Assembly: GCF_050436995.1 (NCBI RefSeq)
Contig: NC_134763.1
Location: 9,729,001 to 9,793,000 of the forward strand
Length of the DNA: 64,000 bases
Origin: Anticarsia gemmatalis
Lineage: Eukaryota > Arthropoda > Insecta > Lepidoptera > Erebidae
Direction: 5' to 3'
Each line of letters starts with the position of its first letter. Positions within the stretch are counted from its first letter, which is position 1. The translations under genes and the position numbers were made by a program. Below the pieces are notes generated by a model that made no database searches, was not told where the DNA came from, and worked only from the letters and a program-made list of their open reading frames with translations. Below are positions 14,201 through 27,849 of the stretch, piece by piece.

Positions 14201-16479
14201 TCAAAGTGTTTTAATAATAAAACACTTTTCTATGAAGCCTCTATAAGTACTGAATGTACAAAGGCGCAAAAGACTGAAACAAAAAAGCTAGCGATACTAT
14301 TTTTAAGAGCACGTTCGTGAGTACTGGAGTCTCGACTTTTCTTCTATTTTTCCCTTGTATTTTTATAGTTAGACCATTCGTTTTTTACCTGTGAACAGCA
14401 GACAACGTTAGCCTTTTAGTAGTACAAAGAGGATCGAGGTTTCTTCCGTTAATTCTAAATTCTAATTTGTAAAAGCTGTGTTGGTAATTGCATTCTGGTG
14501 CGAGATTTTCGTGAGTTCTTTTAGTTTAAGTACGGATTTTTAAATGTGTTGAAATTGAAAAGTAAGCTGCTTGTCTCGGAGTTTATGTCTGGTTCTATTG
14601 TGTTAGGGTTTTTATCTGAGAGTTCTGGGTTAAGAGTGATTTTAGTAGTGCTATTTTCCTACGTATAGTTGTTAATGTTGATACAGTTCACGTTCTTAGT
14701 TTATACAACAGTGTTTTTTAAGACTCTTTAAAAATGAAAAGGCTTTTTTTACTTAGCTCGGACTTTATCGTACTGCTGCGCAAACGGGTTATATATTTTT
14801 AAGCTTAGCTTAGGAGAAGATGCTTGGCTTGAGAAATTAACCCATAACATGAGGATTCAAATTGATTAACTAGCTAACTTTACCAAAAAAACTTTACAGA
14901 TATTTTCACCCCCAAATTCAACCCCAAAATGCGAACGCCAAAAAACCACTTCACCACGTCGCTTTGTCAACTGAATATATTAAAATAGGCAGTGCGTGTT
15001 TAATATTAAACATACGCAGTGCACGGTGTTTCTGATACGTCGTAAAAAATCCTGTAACGTCGGTCATTCGGTTTTACGGTCTCATGGCGGGTTTAACCCG
15101 CGCTGCTGTCGACAACTGTTTTTGAGTTACAGATAGCTTTTGGGGTTTTGAATTTTGGAGTTGATTTTTTTGGTAGATTTATGTTTTGTACAGTGTCGTT
15201 TAAGACGTACACCTTATGATTGTAAACTGAAAAAAAAAATGCTGGTAATTTAATTTTTTTATATTTTCGTGTTTTGTTTAGCACTAAAAACGTAGTAAAT
15301 TTTTCACATAGGCACTAAAACGTCAGTAAATAGTAAAATAATTATGAGAAAAAATGTAATTTATAATTTTCTAAGAGAATATTGTTTAGCTATGCATAAA
15401 TAAAATCCATAAAACTGCGCGTAAGAGATACAGATATTAAAAAAAAAAAACTATAACCACGTTCAAGAAAACACATGCACTCTAATCAATTTTCTCAAAG
15501 CCTAACATAAACTTGAAGCACTTATTATTAAACAGTCGTAACTTCTGAATACACCATTACGAGTTGTAGACGCCGCTGAATTTTTGACTTGCCCACGTTT
15601 TTTTACCGCATTTTACGAGCGAATAGTGCGCTTATGTTTTACGGTCCAACCATGTTTTCTTTTGGAACTTTTAATTGAGTTAAGAGTTACGTGTGACGTG
15701 ACGCGAAGTGCGATGATCCACACGAATACCCGGGGGTGTATTTTCAATGGTTCAACTTTTTTTCAACCCCTCACACTTTTCAATAGTATCGGTTTTCAGT
15801 TTCGAACGAAAGATACTGTTTGCGATAGTTTTTCTCAATTTATTTTTAAACTTATGTGCTCAGGTCTATTGTTGTTGATAAACTATGTTTATAAACAATC
15901 TTTTATATAAGCAGAGATCATAGTAAGTGATTCAGTCTCTATTTACTGTCATAGAAACCAGGTCTTAATTTTTATGCGGTATGTAACTACCAACTTTTTA
16001 ATCGTATGACATTTTCTTAACTGAAGCAATCAAAATTTTACACTCTGATACCAGCATTCTGGTTTAATATTATGATTACGAGTTGATCCATAGAACCAGA
16101 TTCCTAGAAATAGGTAAATTTTATACCAACACTTCCAGACTTCATATAAAAATATGTTCTATATAAAACCAAGTGTGAATTTAACAACTAAGGCACCTGC
16201 TACTATCAGACTGAGCAAGTATATAGGGTATAAACCGAAGTGCCATAGAGGTTTCCTTTCAGCTATTTGCATAATCGTGACTTGGCTGGCAGATCGTAGT
16301 CTGATCGAATTAGTACAGCCTTTGGTGTTAGAGCTTCGTAGTAATATGGTCTTGCAGAATTTAGAAATTAGAAGCCTAAAATGGTATATTTTAATCTAGT
16401 GTCTAGTATTATAAAGCATTAGATTTAATAACATCATTACCTACTGAACGCCACAAAAAGCTTCCATATTTCGTCACTA

Positions 16480-16680
16480 ACAATGTTAGTCCAATGGAAC
16501 TGCGGCCGATCCAATAGCCATATACCGCTCATTTTACCAAACTCTGGACTATTACTGAGATACATGATAATACAAATTAGGAAAGCCCAACAGCCTTTCG
16601 CTCTACCCGGAAATTGAACCTGAGACCTATTGATCAGCAGTTGTATACACTACCCAGACTACAGCACCATCAACCACAGA
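16480..16680 (-). repeat. tRNA-derived SINE (family S3), degenerate reverse copy
   Basis: Read on the minus strand: a tRNA-like head, a decayed B box (GGTTCAATTTCC), then GCTGTTGGGCTTTCC, an AGTCCAGAGTTTGG block and ATATGGCTATTGGATC. The order of blocks matches the copy at 5047-5215. It is more diverged and therefore probably older. Confidence 0.6.
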
Positions 16681-17728
16681 GTACTTTATTGCAGCATAAA
16701 CATAATTATCCTCAAATAATACCAATTTTACCCCTAATCTAATATCCTAAGTCTTCCAGGTTATACTCACAACAACGCACTAAGACACTTATAACAAACT
16801 CGTTTGTTAGACCTATTCTTGATCCTATTGTTGAATATTTTATCGGCGACAATAAAAGATTTCTGTGTGAATAGACCTATTTTAGTCCTTTGTAACCCTT
16901 TTCTTAAGATGTCCTTTTGAATAAGTAATTTCGTGATATTTTTATCGTTACTTTGATTTTATGTCGGATCTTAAGGTCATGATCCTTTGTAATACAGTTT
17001 TTGTGGCGCAATTAGTGTTTTTGTTCTTTTGTATTAGTTATTTTATTGAAATAGGAACGTTTAAATTATAAAATATCTAATCTGCTACGAAGGTTCTTAT
17101 TATTATTATTTAGAGGTCAAAATTACATACATACATATATTACACGAGTAGACACCTGCTTACGGTGATCTACCCGCGTACACCATTTCATCCCCTATTT
17201 TAGCCCCTTTAGTTGGATTGATTTTTTATTAAGATTATTTTTCAATGGGTTTATATGGCGATAGGTAAGAATTGTTAATGATGAATCATGGACATTTCTA
17301 TTAACATACATCTGACTACATTTTTGGGAATTATAGGATTTAAGGTTTGATATAATATCATTGCTCGATAAATTGGGTTTTTGAAAAAAAAGTATCAATT
17401 TTTTTACGTAATCTCTTTCAACCAAGCGCTATTCTAAAAATCAATAAGGTTTATTTTAGTTCATATTAGTAAGCATAAGACTACGGTAAGCCGGGCTTCT
17501 CTGTTTCCACGAAAGGTACTGCAGCATTCTATTTGTAGTAAAATACGTGTGTAGATACAAATACCGATACTTAGTAAATAAGCCGGTATCGCCCACCTAT
17601 AGCTTGCGGATGACGGGATTAGGCCAGTGTTGTCGGTTTCAAGCACAACTAGGAATATGGGTAAAGCTTGGATTAGATATTGCGAGAACCAGTGTGCAGT
17701 TTATTCTTTGAAAACTGTTAATACTTAG

Positions 17729-17756
17729 TACATTATATTATTATACATATAATGTA
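17729..17756. repeat. 10-bp inverted repeat
   Basis: TACATTATAT (17729-17738) and ATATAATGTA (17747-17756) pair perfectly around an 8-base loop. It is AT-rich and may be chance. Confidence 0.5.
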
Positions 17757-18127
17757 TCTGTAGAGGGGTAAATTCTGATACGTACGCGAAATAGTAGGTA
17801 CGAATGCAGAAGCATTAATTTTGGGTCTCGATAATTAATACTGTAACGCAATCGATTCCCGACAAATAAAACGAACTAATATTCTTGATTTCGGAACATA
17901 TTATCGTTTACAGTCGGGATCAATGTTTAGTTCCAGACTGATGTAAAACTTCACATAATCAGTGTCCGACTCTTTAATTGTTAATGATGCTTTGTAGCTT
18001 ATTCTAGGGTCCAATCTCTTGTACAGTCAATCCTCATACTCCCGTGGCCCCGGTTTCTGAGTTATATAAAAAACACTATTGAATAGATAAACTACCGCTA
18101 AATGAACCTCACAAACCGAGGGATAGT

Positions 18128-18143
18128 CTTGTGACGTCACAAG
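18128..18143. promoter_or_regulatory. CRE-type site in a 16-bp palindrome
   Basis: CTTGTGACGTCACAAG is a perfect palindrome containing the full TGACGTCA octamer bound by CREB/ATF-type bZIP factors. Binding here is inferred. Confidence 0.4.
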
Positions 18144-19304
18144 TCCAAAACCAGACTTCAAGCTACCAACTTAACTTTAAAGATGCAATCCGAAACTGCA
18201 CTCAAGTGCTTTAACTAACGCAATATGATCGCACACTCAATGATTTGGTTCAAAGTTAATAAACAATAATTACAGGACGGCTAAGGGGCGCTGTGGGGCC
18301 CAACTTGGCACCAAAGGTAATCTTCGTCAAGTTAAACTAAGTTTAATGTAAACTGTCGAGGTTTCACGGATTAGCGGTTAACAGTCGCTAAACCCCATCA
18401 ACGCTACTGTGTGTAAAGCACAGTGAACTAGGTTTATACAATCTTTAACCATGTAATAAATTGTTTTCCTTTTCAATTTGTTAATCTACTAGTTGGTTGG
18501 GACGGATAAATACTTTTATGTGGGAGCACTGCAAAGAAGACAAGTATAGGCTCTAACATTATGGCAAATCTTTTGAAAGTAATTGCTATAAAAGTAAATG
18601 AAACTCCAGAGCACTTGTATTAATTCTAATACTCGTTATTAAATTTATAGTGTGGTCACCTGTATAGAGACAGATTAGTATATCAGAAAATGATGAAAAT
18701 TATTCTCAGAACATTTACTTTTTTAAAACACTAACAATATTCTTTAGAAAAATGGATCCTGATACTTTGGTACTTACTCCAAATGTTTTTCCATAATTGT
18801 TTTCAATAGATTATATTTACCTCATAGCTTAAACTGATCATATGACAAAATGTTCTCTCTTTTCATAGTTAACACTTTTCACCTACGCTCTCAAGAGAAA
18901 ACACATAATGTTCAAAAATCTCCAAAAGTCTACAAACCGTTGGACCTCAAGTGTGTACTCCAGTTCAAACCGTTTGTCAGAACGTTTCAGGCTTACGACT
19001 AGCCGTAACGACTGTTATAAATGTTCACATCAGATCTAGCAGGTAGTTTAGTGCGTTTACGAGGAATGGTAACAGTCAGCTTGATACTGCTGCGTATCGT
19101 TTGTCAATGGGGTGCAATTGATTTGTTGGGGTATAAGACAATTGATTGGGATTGAACGGTGATTTGTAATTGCTTTAGTGTTTAAGAAGAAGCTGTGTAT
19201 CACAATGGATTCAAGAATATTTTGTTTATCCGACAAAGATTAAAAAACTTCTTAAATATCACTAAACATGATTTTCCTTATGGTGTACTTATTTTTATGT
19301 AAGA

Positions 19305-19551
19305 CTAGCCGACCCGCGCAACTTCGCTTGCGTCACCTAAGAGAATGGGTCAAATTTTTCCCCGTTTTTGTAACATTTTTCGTTGCTACTCCGCTCCTAA
19401 TGACCGTAGCGTGATGTTATATAGCCTATAGCCTTCCTCGATAAATGGGCTATCTAAAACTGAAAGAATTTTTCAAATCGGACCTGTAGTTCCTGAGATT
19501 AGCGCGTTCAAACAAACAAACAAACAAACAAACTCTTCAGCTTTATTATAT

Positions 19552-19584
<33 letters not shown>

Positions 19585-19595
19585 TATAGTATAGA
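19305..19595 (-). mobile_element. Helitron-like non-autonomous element, family A copy 1
   Basis: Read on the minus strand the element starts TCTATACTAT and ends GGGTCGGCTAG. It sits between A and T, which is the Helitron insertion pattern. Just inside the 3' end is a hairpin (GCAA, loop GCGAAG, TTGC). Internal landmarks shared with the other copies are a TTTG repeat, AACGCGCTAATCTCAGGAAC and TCGAGGAAGGCTATAGGC. An expanded TA microsatellite (about 19551-19586) occupies the 5' end. No coding capacity. Confidence 0.75.
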
Positions 19596-22500
19596 TTTTT
19601 ATTTTGGTTAAAATGTCCTTGTTGTGTGTTAGATTATACCCCTTAGGAAATGAATGATTTTTTCAACCAGTGACTATCTTACTGATTGGCCTACCGACCA
19701 AGTTAGGCCTCAAGGAAAGGAAGGATATCCTATCACTCCAATCTAATTATATAAAATAGCAAAGGTCACAAAGTTGCAAGGTGTCATCAAACAAACAAAT
19801 TAAATTAAAACACTTTGACCTAAATAATGTACAACAAAAGCCACCAGTGTTCACTGGTTAATTTCAACAAAAACAATGCCAAAATATTTCACTACCGAAC
19901 AAAAGTGTCTTCCAATCCCACTGCATTTTATTACACTGTGGCTTTCGGACTGGAATCGGGAGCAGGTACTGAGATTAGCGACAGTACTGTCCGTGAGTGT
20001 TACTGTTGTTTGTTATTATCGAAATTAGCTCAGCAGTTTACCAACTTTTGTTTTAGAGTTTCTATATTTGGCTCTGCAGTAGTGCTCTGATTGTATAATT
20101 TGTTGGGGTAAACGCAGCGTTATGTTTTTGAAAATGAATAAGCTGGACTTTTTTGCATTTGCTTGATAAATAACTATATTCTTATTTTATAACTCTGCGA
20201 CAATGAGTTAATCAGAACCAAAAGTAGGTACTTAAAAACTATGAACTCATTAAGTCCAAAAATAATATGGAGAAGAAAAATAAAATCTCCCACTTATTTT
20301 TGTATTTGCACTATTTAAATAACAACAATGATTCAAAATTGGATTAAAATTGAAAATATTTTGTACTTGATATTAATAAATATTTGCGAAGCATCAACGG
20401 TCCGCTTTACCCAGATGTTTTAAACCAGGTGTTCAAATCATACCATTTAACAGTACTATATTCAATTTCACTTTTAACACAGTAAACTAAAACAATCAGC
20501 CACAATTATCTTTAAATGAAAGAACAGAATACCTAAAGTACTTACTGAAGTAGAAACTAACTAATGAAATCCCGCCTAATAGTCATTGAAGCCTATTTAT
20601 TCAGTATAAATGTGCCCTACATTGATTCCACTTGGACGCTCTGATTAACCTAAAAAAGCTCAATAGAAAAACTTCAAGCCATTTATCGGTGGAGTTCCAA
20701 AGTAACGTCATTTAGAAGTTTTGAAGTGTCATCGTTTAAAATGCAGATTCGGTAGATAGCCTTTCAGAAACCATTAAAATAGATTTTGGGACTCGCTGTC
20801 TATTCAATTTAAAGGTATTCTACCATAAATATATTTATACGAAGGCTTTTCTGTTTGTCTGTCTGTATGTCTGTGTAACTGACGGAAACGTTTGCAATGA
20901 AAAACGTTCAGCTAAATCACAAAACCAAGTTTGATCAAATTTGGTACATAGATAATAAAAGTCCTGGTTTAGATATAGTCTTTTTTACTCAATAATTTGC
21001 TAATAGGCTGAAGTGATCATGAAAAATTGTAGACGAATAGAGGCGAGCAGATCTAGTTAAAGGTAAAAACTAAATTTATTTTGTGTGTCCAAATAAAATT
21101 TTAGAATTGGTAATCTTTTTTGCAGTTGTATTTTTAGGATTTACGACTGAAATAGTGTGTGACAGATAAAGGTCTCCAATTAACCTTGTCTTAGCGTCAC
21201 CTTTGACATTTCAATTGAAAGGGCACTGCTTAACGTTTTTAATGGTTTAAATCAGACAAATAAAATTGTTCTTTAGGTATACAGGCTCCACTTTTCTAAA
21301 GTCCAGATCCTATTTACTTTTACGATTTAGTTTAATTGCTCTTGTTTTTAAATTAACGAATAACTATACTTTTAAGATAGCAACTTAAAGTTTATAGAGT
21401 CCAATTAGTCTTTATGTATGTCACAATTACAAGCCTTGATTACAGTTTCACTCAAATTCATGAGTTTGTTGTACCTAATGATAAAAGGTACAGTAAAATA
21501 ATGTGGAATTACCAATAAGATATAACCCAGTTTTATGCTAGATTGTGATCTGAATACTGGTAAAGTTAAGCAAATCCAAACCTGCAACGAATTTCTAATC
21601 TACTACATTGTACAATCTTAACTTTGAAGTTGAAAACTTGCACAAATCGATTCCTCTAAGATCTGAATAATCCGACTTATACACCGGCAACATCGAAACT
21701 ACAAATAGAAATGGTACAGTAACTGAAGAAAATTCATTCAGAAATAAAACTGCAGCCATCTTAATTTCGTGAATCCGAAACAATAGCAAATGTAAAACAG
21801 TGTTTGCAAAAGATCAGAAGAAATCATTTTGTTCAACAACTTTTGCTTTTCACTAGTGAATTTCTTGAGCAACTTTGGAACAAATATCTTCCACGGACCC
21901 GATTCATTATACGTCTTTCAGTCAGAGAAAAGTAATTCAAAGTTGCCTCCATCGAACATTCGTCGGAGAGAACTTTTCCTTCATTCTCCTTCTTTGCTTG
22001 AAGGTACATCAAATCACGATTAACTTGTTCTGAATTCTGATCTAGATTCAAATTGGGATCACCACAAATCATTTTTGATATTGTTTTTATTGATGCTTCG
22101 ACGCTAGAGCACTTTCAACTTTTGTCTTCATATTGCCTTTTCAAATTCTAAACTTTGTGATGAAATGTATTTTGGGAATAGATTCCAAAGTTTTGAATTA
22201 ACATGTGAAGTTTATCTTTTATTTGCTAACTTTAATAGGATTGATATTAAGCTGACAGACGCATTCGTCTATGATAATGTAAGTGTCACTCACCTTTTCA
22301 CAAACTTTTTTATTTATTAGTTTGGTATAAATTTTATCTCTCTCCAAAATAAAATGAAAACATCGTGTAGGTAAAAGTTAAGTTAAATAATTTCTAAAAT
22401 CTTAAACTTGGATTCTTGGAAAATTTAATCGGAGATTGAAAAATACAATTAAATTTTACCCAACGAAACCTAGACATCTAAATCGTAATAAAAAATAAGT

Positions 22501-23003
22501 ACCGATCGAGTCAACCGAAAGTTGACACTTTAATAGCGACAAGCAACAGATGTCACCCTTAACACCAATAAAAATTGAAATCACCGCAATATACCATCGG
22601 CGACAGGTTGGCAACAAGCTTTATTCAATTCTCGAACTTAAAACAACCGACGTTACCATCGAGAACACATGCCAAAAGATTTATCGGAAAATTCACCACA
22701 CGTAAAAGTATTAACATTCACGCGATGTCAACGAAGGCTTATACGAGAACTCTGTTCTAAATAGCACCTGTCACATTTCACTTTGTTTGAAAATTGTCAA
22801 AAGTTGCCGACACTTGTACCTCCGAAGTTGCGTCGCTTTAAAAGCGTCGTATCTCGAACTTCACTAATGTGACACTAGAATTCTTTATATGAATATCCTT
22901 GCAAAGTTTTGTGAGTACGTAATTATGCTTGCTCTCTCTTTCTTTCAAAGCAGCATGACTATGTTTACTGTATAAGTAAAAACAAACTACTTTTGGATTT
23001 AGT

Positions 23004-23070
23004 CTTCTTTTCTTTTCACGAAGTTAGTGGTCAATCTAGTGTCTAAGTTATTGAGGTCGAATGCTGATAT
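23004..23070 (+). repeat. TAGTGGTCAACC repeat family, truncated fragment
   Basis: CACGAAGTTAGTGGTCAATC followed by TAGTGTCTAAGTTATTGAGG matches the first part of the family. The remainder is missing. Confidence 0.5.
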
Positions 23071-25044
23071 CCCCACGAATAAAACATATCACTGCTAATT
23101 TCGTTCTAAATCTAAGTCTACAAAACGTGTAAAGCTGGTATACACGCCGATGTAGTTGACATTTGACTACATTGTAACAAAGCAAACACGTTTCTGAATC
23201 TCAAGTGTTACGAAAACTATGTAGCATTGTACTATTCAGCATTATACTGTTAACACACGTTCTATAAATCCACGTGTATTTGAATTTATACCCAAGACCT
23301 TTGTTCAAGCAATTTCAGCCTCACTAAAAGCCTATCACTGCTCTTTCTCCTCGGTATAAATCAAAACGTCTACAAATGTTCCCGATTATATAATAAGATT
23401 TAGTAACAAAGCGCCGACAGCTCTGATAAAGCGAATTGAACAGAAACTTGATAGTTGGCCGTACTTAGTCTACTATTACATCACGACAAAGTCCATTTAC
23501 TATCTTTATGTAACGTAAAACGGTCCGTTTTCTTGGAACCCTCGGGTAAACAATGTCTGTTCCTAATTTGGCAACATCGATAAATCCATTACGATCGTTT
23601 GTCAAAATAACCCACTGGTCAAAACGCTGCCTCACCATAAGTTGTAAGTCAAAGTAATAGCTACGTCGGCCATCGAGAGCGGCCGGCCAAAATGGCCACA
23701 TTACTCAAGTTTAACTGGTCAATGTAGATATCCACTGAACACTTAAGTGGATTGCAAGTTTTGCTGCACTGTTTGGGCGTAAATTTTATCTATCGTAAAT
23801 CTTTTTCAACTAAATTTATTAAAAACAACCAAGTTTTATAATCATTTTGTTTTATGACGAAATTATACGTGCCGTGCAATGTAAAAGTCTGCACTATTTC
23901 AAGAAGCGCATTCAAGTCTTCTCGAAGGAGTTTGCCCTGTGCGGCTAATTCTACGACGACATCGTAAATTCTCTGTTATATGAATGTAGCTGTGAGTTTT
24001 CTTTGGATCTTCTCATTATTTTTTGTCGGTTATCCTCAGTTTTTTGTCTACTTTACAAGCACGCTTGACGCAAGAATTTATTTTCGAGTTGCATTTTATA
24101 TAGCACAGAAGCGTAAAATGTTTCGTTGTTGGTTGTATTAGCAGAATAAATAGTAATTTCGTCGACATATAAAAACCCCAGAAAATATCTATTAAATAAT
24201 GTACAGACAAGAAATAGAAATGAAACAGAAACATGAAACAAATCATTTCAAAACCAAACAACAAAGAGAAACATTATCGATACATTTATTAGTTTTTAAA
24301 TAATTCACAAATCTAAAAATAGACGCCGTACGCCCAAAGTCAACGACGTATTTATAAAAGAGAAAACGTATTAAAGGAGAATAATAAAATTGCTGAAAAC
24401 AACTTTATAACAACAGCTATAAAGTATAAAATTTAATTTTCTTGCGTTTGTAAAAATTTGTGATCTCCGCCCCGCCTTCGAGAACGAAATGAATATTTGA
24501 TATGCTCCTCTAGTTTATGTTTTAGCTCGAAACAGATAACTATTGTTATTAAATAATAAAGGCAACAGACTGTGTTGCATTCTTGTTTCACATTAATGTA
24601 TTATGAGATGTATTTTAGTTTTATAGTCGGTGAAAATTACTGCATAATCACCTTGTGCTTGCAAAGGTTGGATTTTATTGGTTACGTGACTCAAGCGCCT
24701 GGGAATTTTACCTTAAAAATGTAGTTAATTTTATAATTTCATTTTCATCATTACTCTTGCAGTAAGCTCTGATTAGACATTTGAGCAAATCTATTCAGAA
24801 CAAAGACGTGTACGAGGCATCAAAATTAGAACTATCAAAGAGAGTACTTCACAAATTCGTATCAAATCAAATAAGATGAAAGGATAACACGCAAACGTTA
24901 ACGTAAAGATACATAACACAAACGAATTGTTTAGATCTACTCATTTCAAAGAAAGTACATCTACAGAAATACTAAATGAAGTACACCCGAGAGAGGTCAG
25001 ATTAAAGCACCTAAACTCCGAACCAAATTCAAAATTAATTAAAA

Positions 25045-25052
25045 TGACGTCA
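25045..25052. promoter_or_regulatory. CRE-type octamer TGACGTCA
   Basis: An exact match in AT-rich sequence (AAAATGACGTCAAAG). Confidence 0.3.
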
Positions 25053-26127
25053 AAGCAATGCAAAGACAGAATTTCTAATCTTTCTAATCTGATGAAGGTG
25101 GCTAAATACCTTGAAATACGACACTAATTACTGAAGCTAAACTTGGCTGAGGGAATTTTGATTTGAATATTACAGGGAGAGTTTTTGGAGACGGTAAAAA
25201 CTATGCAAGATGTTTGAAGCCAACGACCTTTGTAATTAACGTTTAAATGAACAATGAGCAACTGATTTGTAATTTGATGAATAAGACAAGTAAGACAAAA
25301 TTATGTCGTGATTATTATAAGTTTGTGAAGACGAAATAATGTGTCTTAATTTTATAATTTCTTTAATTTCACAAAAATAATTTGTAAATTTTCAGTAACT
25401 AAGATTCTTTTACGATTACAGACGAACCTTTTGTTACTATACCTAAGCTATGTTACAACGAAATCAAATCAAAATCAAGTTCATTACTTTCTGTAACTTC
25501 AAAAACAAAGGTCTCAAGAATCAAAAAAGAAAAAAGAAAAACAAACAGCTTCAAAATATCGCAAAGATTTTCGTTTCGCAAAAACCTCGTAAAGTTACTG
25601 AGCCATAAAACACGGTGCAACATTCTGTAGAATAATCTTGAAATCTAGATTTTCAGAGAGAAAATAAGGACCCAATATTTTCTCGAGCTATTTTCAGTCG
25701 CGTTTGAAACATTAGCCGACAAAGAAAGGCTTTTTTTCAACAGTCATTGGTTTAACTATGACAATGTGTGGTCATTTGGCTTAGCAGTTCAATCGAGGAA
25801 TTACTTTTTATTATTTAGGATTAGAAACGTAAAAGCTGAGTGTTTTAAAAGCTAGACTTTTGTTGAAAGTCTTTTGGAGTAAGTCTTAAAAAGTATACAA
25901 TATAAAAATCACGTAAATATTTGATCCTATTGGTATAAGTGCACTTTTTTTAGTCAGTCATTGTGTAATGGAATGAAATCGATTGTTCTGTTCTGAATAA
26001 TTACTAAGTAAATATTTTCAAAATAAAAACTAGTCCACGTCTGGACACCGTACTACACTTTTCACTCGAAAATATAAAGATCTTTTCTATTACATTATTA
26101 GTATTGAAATATGGATTTTTTCATTAA

Positions 26128-26441
26128 TCTATACTATATATGTATATACTATAATATTAATATATAATTAATATATCTATACTTAATATTATAAAGCTGA
26201 AGAGTTTGTTTGTTTGATTGTTTGTTTGTTTGTTTGTTTGAACGCGCTAATCTCAGGAACTACTGGTCCGATTTGAAAAATTATTTCAGTGTTAGATAGC
26301 CCATTTATCGAGGAAGGCTATAGGCTATATATCATCACGCTACGATTAATATGAGCCGAGCACCAGTAAAAAATGTTACAAAAACGGGGAAAATTTTCAT
26401 TCTCTTTATGTGACGCAAGCGAAGTTGCGCGGGTCAGCTAG
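26128..26441 (+). mobile_element. Helitron-like non-autonomous element, family A copy 2
   Basis: This is the only family A copy whose TC-to-CTAG direction is the plus strand. It ends GGGTCAGCTAG followed by T, and carries the CGCAA-loop-TTGCG hairpin near the 3' end. The 5' boundary is ambiguous: TCTATAC occurs at 26128 and again at 26176, separated by an AT-rich expansion. The inner one gives the usual family length. Confidence 0.75.
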
Positions 26442-27596
26442 TTACTTATAAAAAGATAAGTGATTAAATTATTGTATCAAAGAATCAGATGCGTTAAGCT
26501 TAACGTTTCAAATACTGGAAGGGTACTATAAAATCTTCTACTAAAACCACATTTTCTGCGAAACTATGTTACCATTTTACACCCTTTAGCTTCCAAAGAA
26601 TTTAGATGTAGCGCAAAACGATACCAAAATTGGTTTTAATATTCAACAAGAAAATGGATTTTCATAAGTACCTAAGAGTGATATATTTTATGAATATAAC
26701 GCTCCTTAAAAATCACTTGAGGGTCGTCTCTTCCCACATGTTTATGAACTGTATAAGATTCTTAAACATTAAAAAAAAAGCTCTATGAACACTCTTATCA
26801 TCTGACAACCACTCAACGTAATATTGATCGGCTGCTTCCAAAAGAACTCGCAAAAAATCTTCGAAGAATACAACAATAATTTCGTACACAAAAAAAATAC
26901 GACAGCTTTTATTACTTAGAGTGTAAAGTCGAAATTCGATTGGTTTTATATTTTGCGGTTGTAAATATAAATTGGTGAAGACGTATCGTGTTTTTTCGTC
27001 GTGAGGCAGTACGGGGGAAGAGTCATGGCATTATATACGCACTTAATCTGTACGAGCGTTTCACGACCCGTAAATATTGCTACTCGAGGCGATGTGAATT
27101 GTTAAAACGGTGCTCTGAGCTCAAATGTTATGAAATAACCTGTACTGAACGCTGTATTTTCTAACTTTTACGCGAATAGCTTTTTCAAGCCCTACTTTTT
27201 TAGTTCAGTGCTTGTTGCCAGTTTGAGGCGTGAAAGAGGAAAACCATAAAATTTTGTAGATGGATATGCGAAATTCTCACTTTCGTTGAATATTTTGAAA
27301 AAGTTTCAGGGGTGCGAGTATTTTTCGTTTATAGAGTTTAATTTTAACCTCGTATTAAACATTAGCAAAGTATATAGTTAACAATGTTATAAATTAGTGG
27401 GAAGAATCATTATATATTTCTGCGAGCCCATCAAACAAATATTATGGATTTTAGATATATGTTGCTAAATCTGATTTCAATCTTTTTCTTTACATATTTT
27501 CTGCTAATAGTGTAAACCAAGTATCCAATATCAGTGCCTATTTATAGGGGAGTATGGGGTCTTGAGACCACATCAAAATATTGAAGTAATCTTTAA

Positions 27597-27849
27597 TCCT
27601 ACTAATAATATTAATGCTATAGTTTGTGAGTATGTATGTATGTATACTATGGATGTTTGTTACTCTTTCACGCAAATACTACTGATCCGATTACGACGAA
27701 ATTTGGTTTGTAGGTAGCCGAAAACTTGAAATTTGGTTTGTAGAAGACCCAGACTAACAGATAGGCTACTTTTTATCCTGAAGTATCCGAGGGATCGGGA
27801 TTTACACGGGAAGGATTTCCACGCGGACGAAGTCGCGGGCGGCCTCTAG
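27597..27849 (+). mobile_element. Helitron-like non-autonomous element, family B
   Basis: It starts TCCTACTAATAATATTAATG after an A and ends GCGGCCTCTAG before a T. The GCG-GACGAAGT-CGC hairpin lies just before the 3' end. Its interior (TTGTTACTCTTTCACGCAAA and GGGATCGGGATTTACACGGG) resembles a very abundant lepidopteran repeat I know from memory. It shares the end rules of family A but not its interior. No coding capacity. Confidence 0.7.

Larger units (their letters stand above)
9283..16479. other. AT-rich non-coding stretch
   Basis: It contains the CpG-richer patches at 9925-10140 and 10200-10310 and a SINE head at 11135-11243. No gene recognised. Confidence 0.55.
16681..19304. other. AT-rich non-coding stretch
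   Basis: A patch at 17575-17640 (ACCTATAGCTTGCGGATGAC, GGGATTAGGCC) looks repeat-like, but I cannot assign it. Nothing else seen. Confidence 0.5.
19596..26127. other. AT-rich non-coding stretch
   Basis: It holds a truncated repeat (23004-23070) and a GC-richer patch at 23600-23700. No gene recognised. Confidence 0.55.

Noticed and set aside
15584..15910. 108-codon plus-strand frame
   Set aside because: It shows no recognisable domain, codon signature or splice context, and the initiator is not an ATG in the genomic sequence.
23465..23701. 78-codon minus-strand frame, rather protein-like
   Set aside because: An in-frame stop lies just upstream of the start and no family is recognised. At this length it may be chance or a worn mobile-element fragment.
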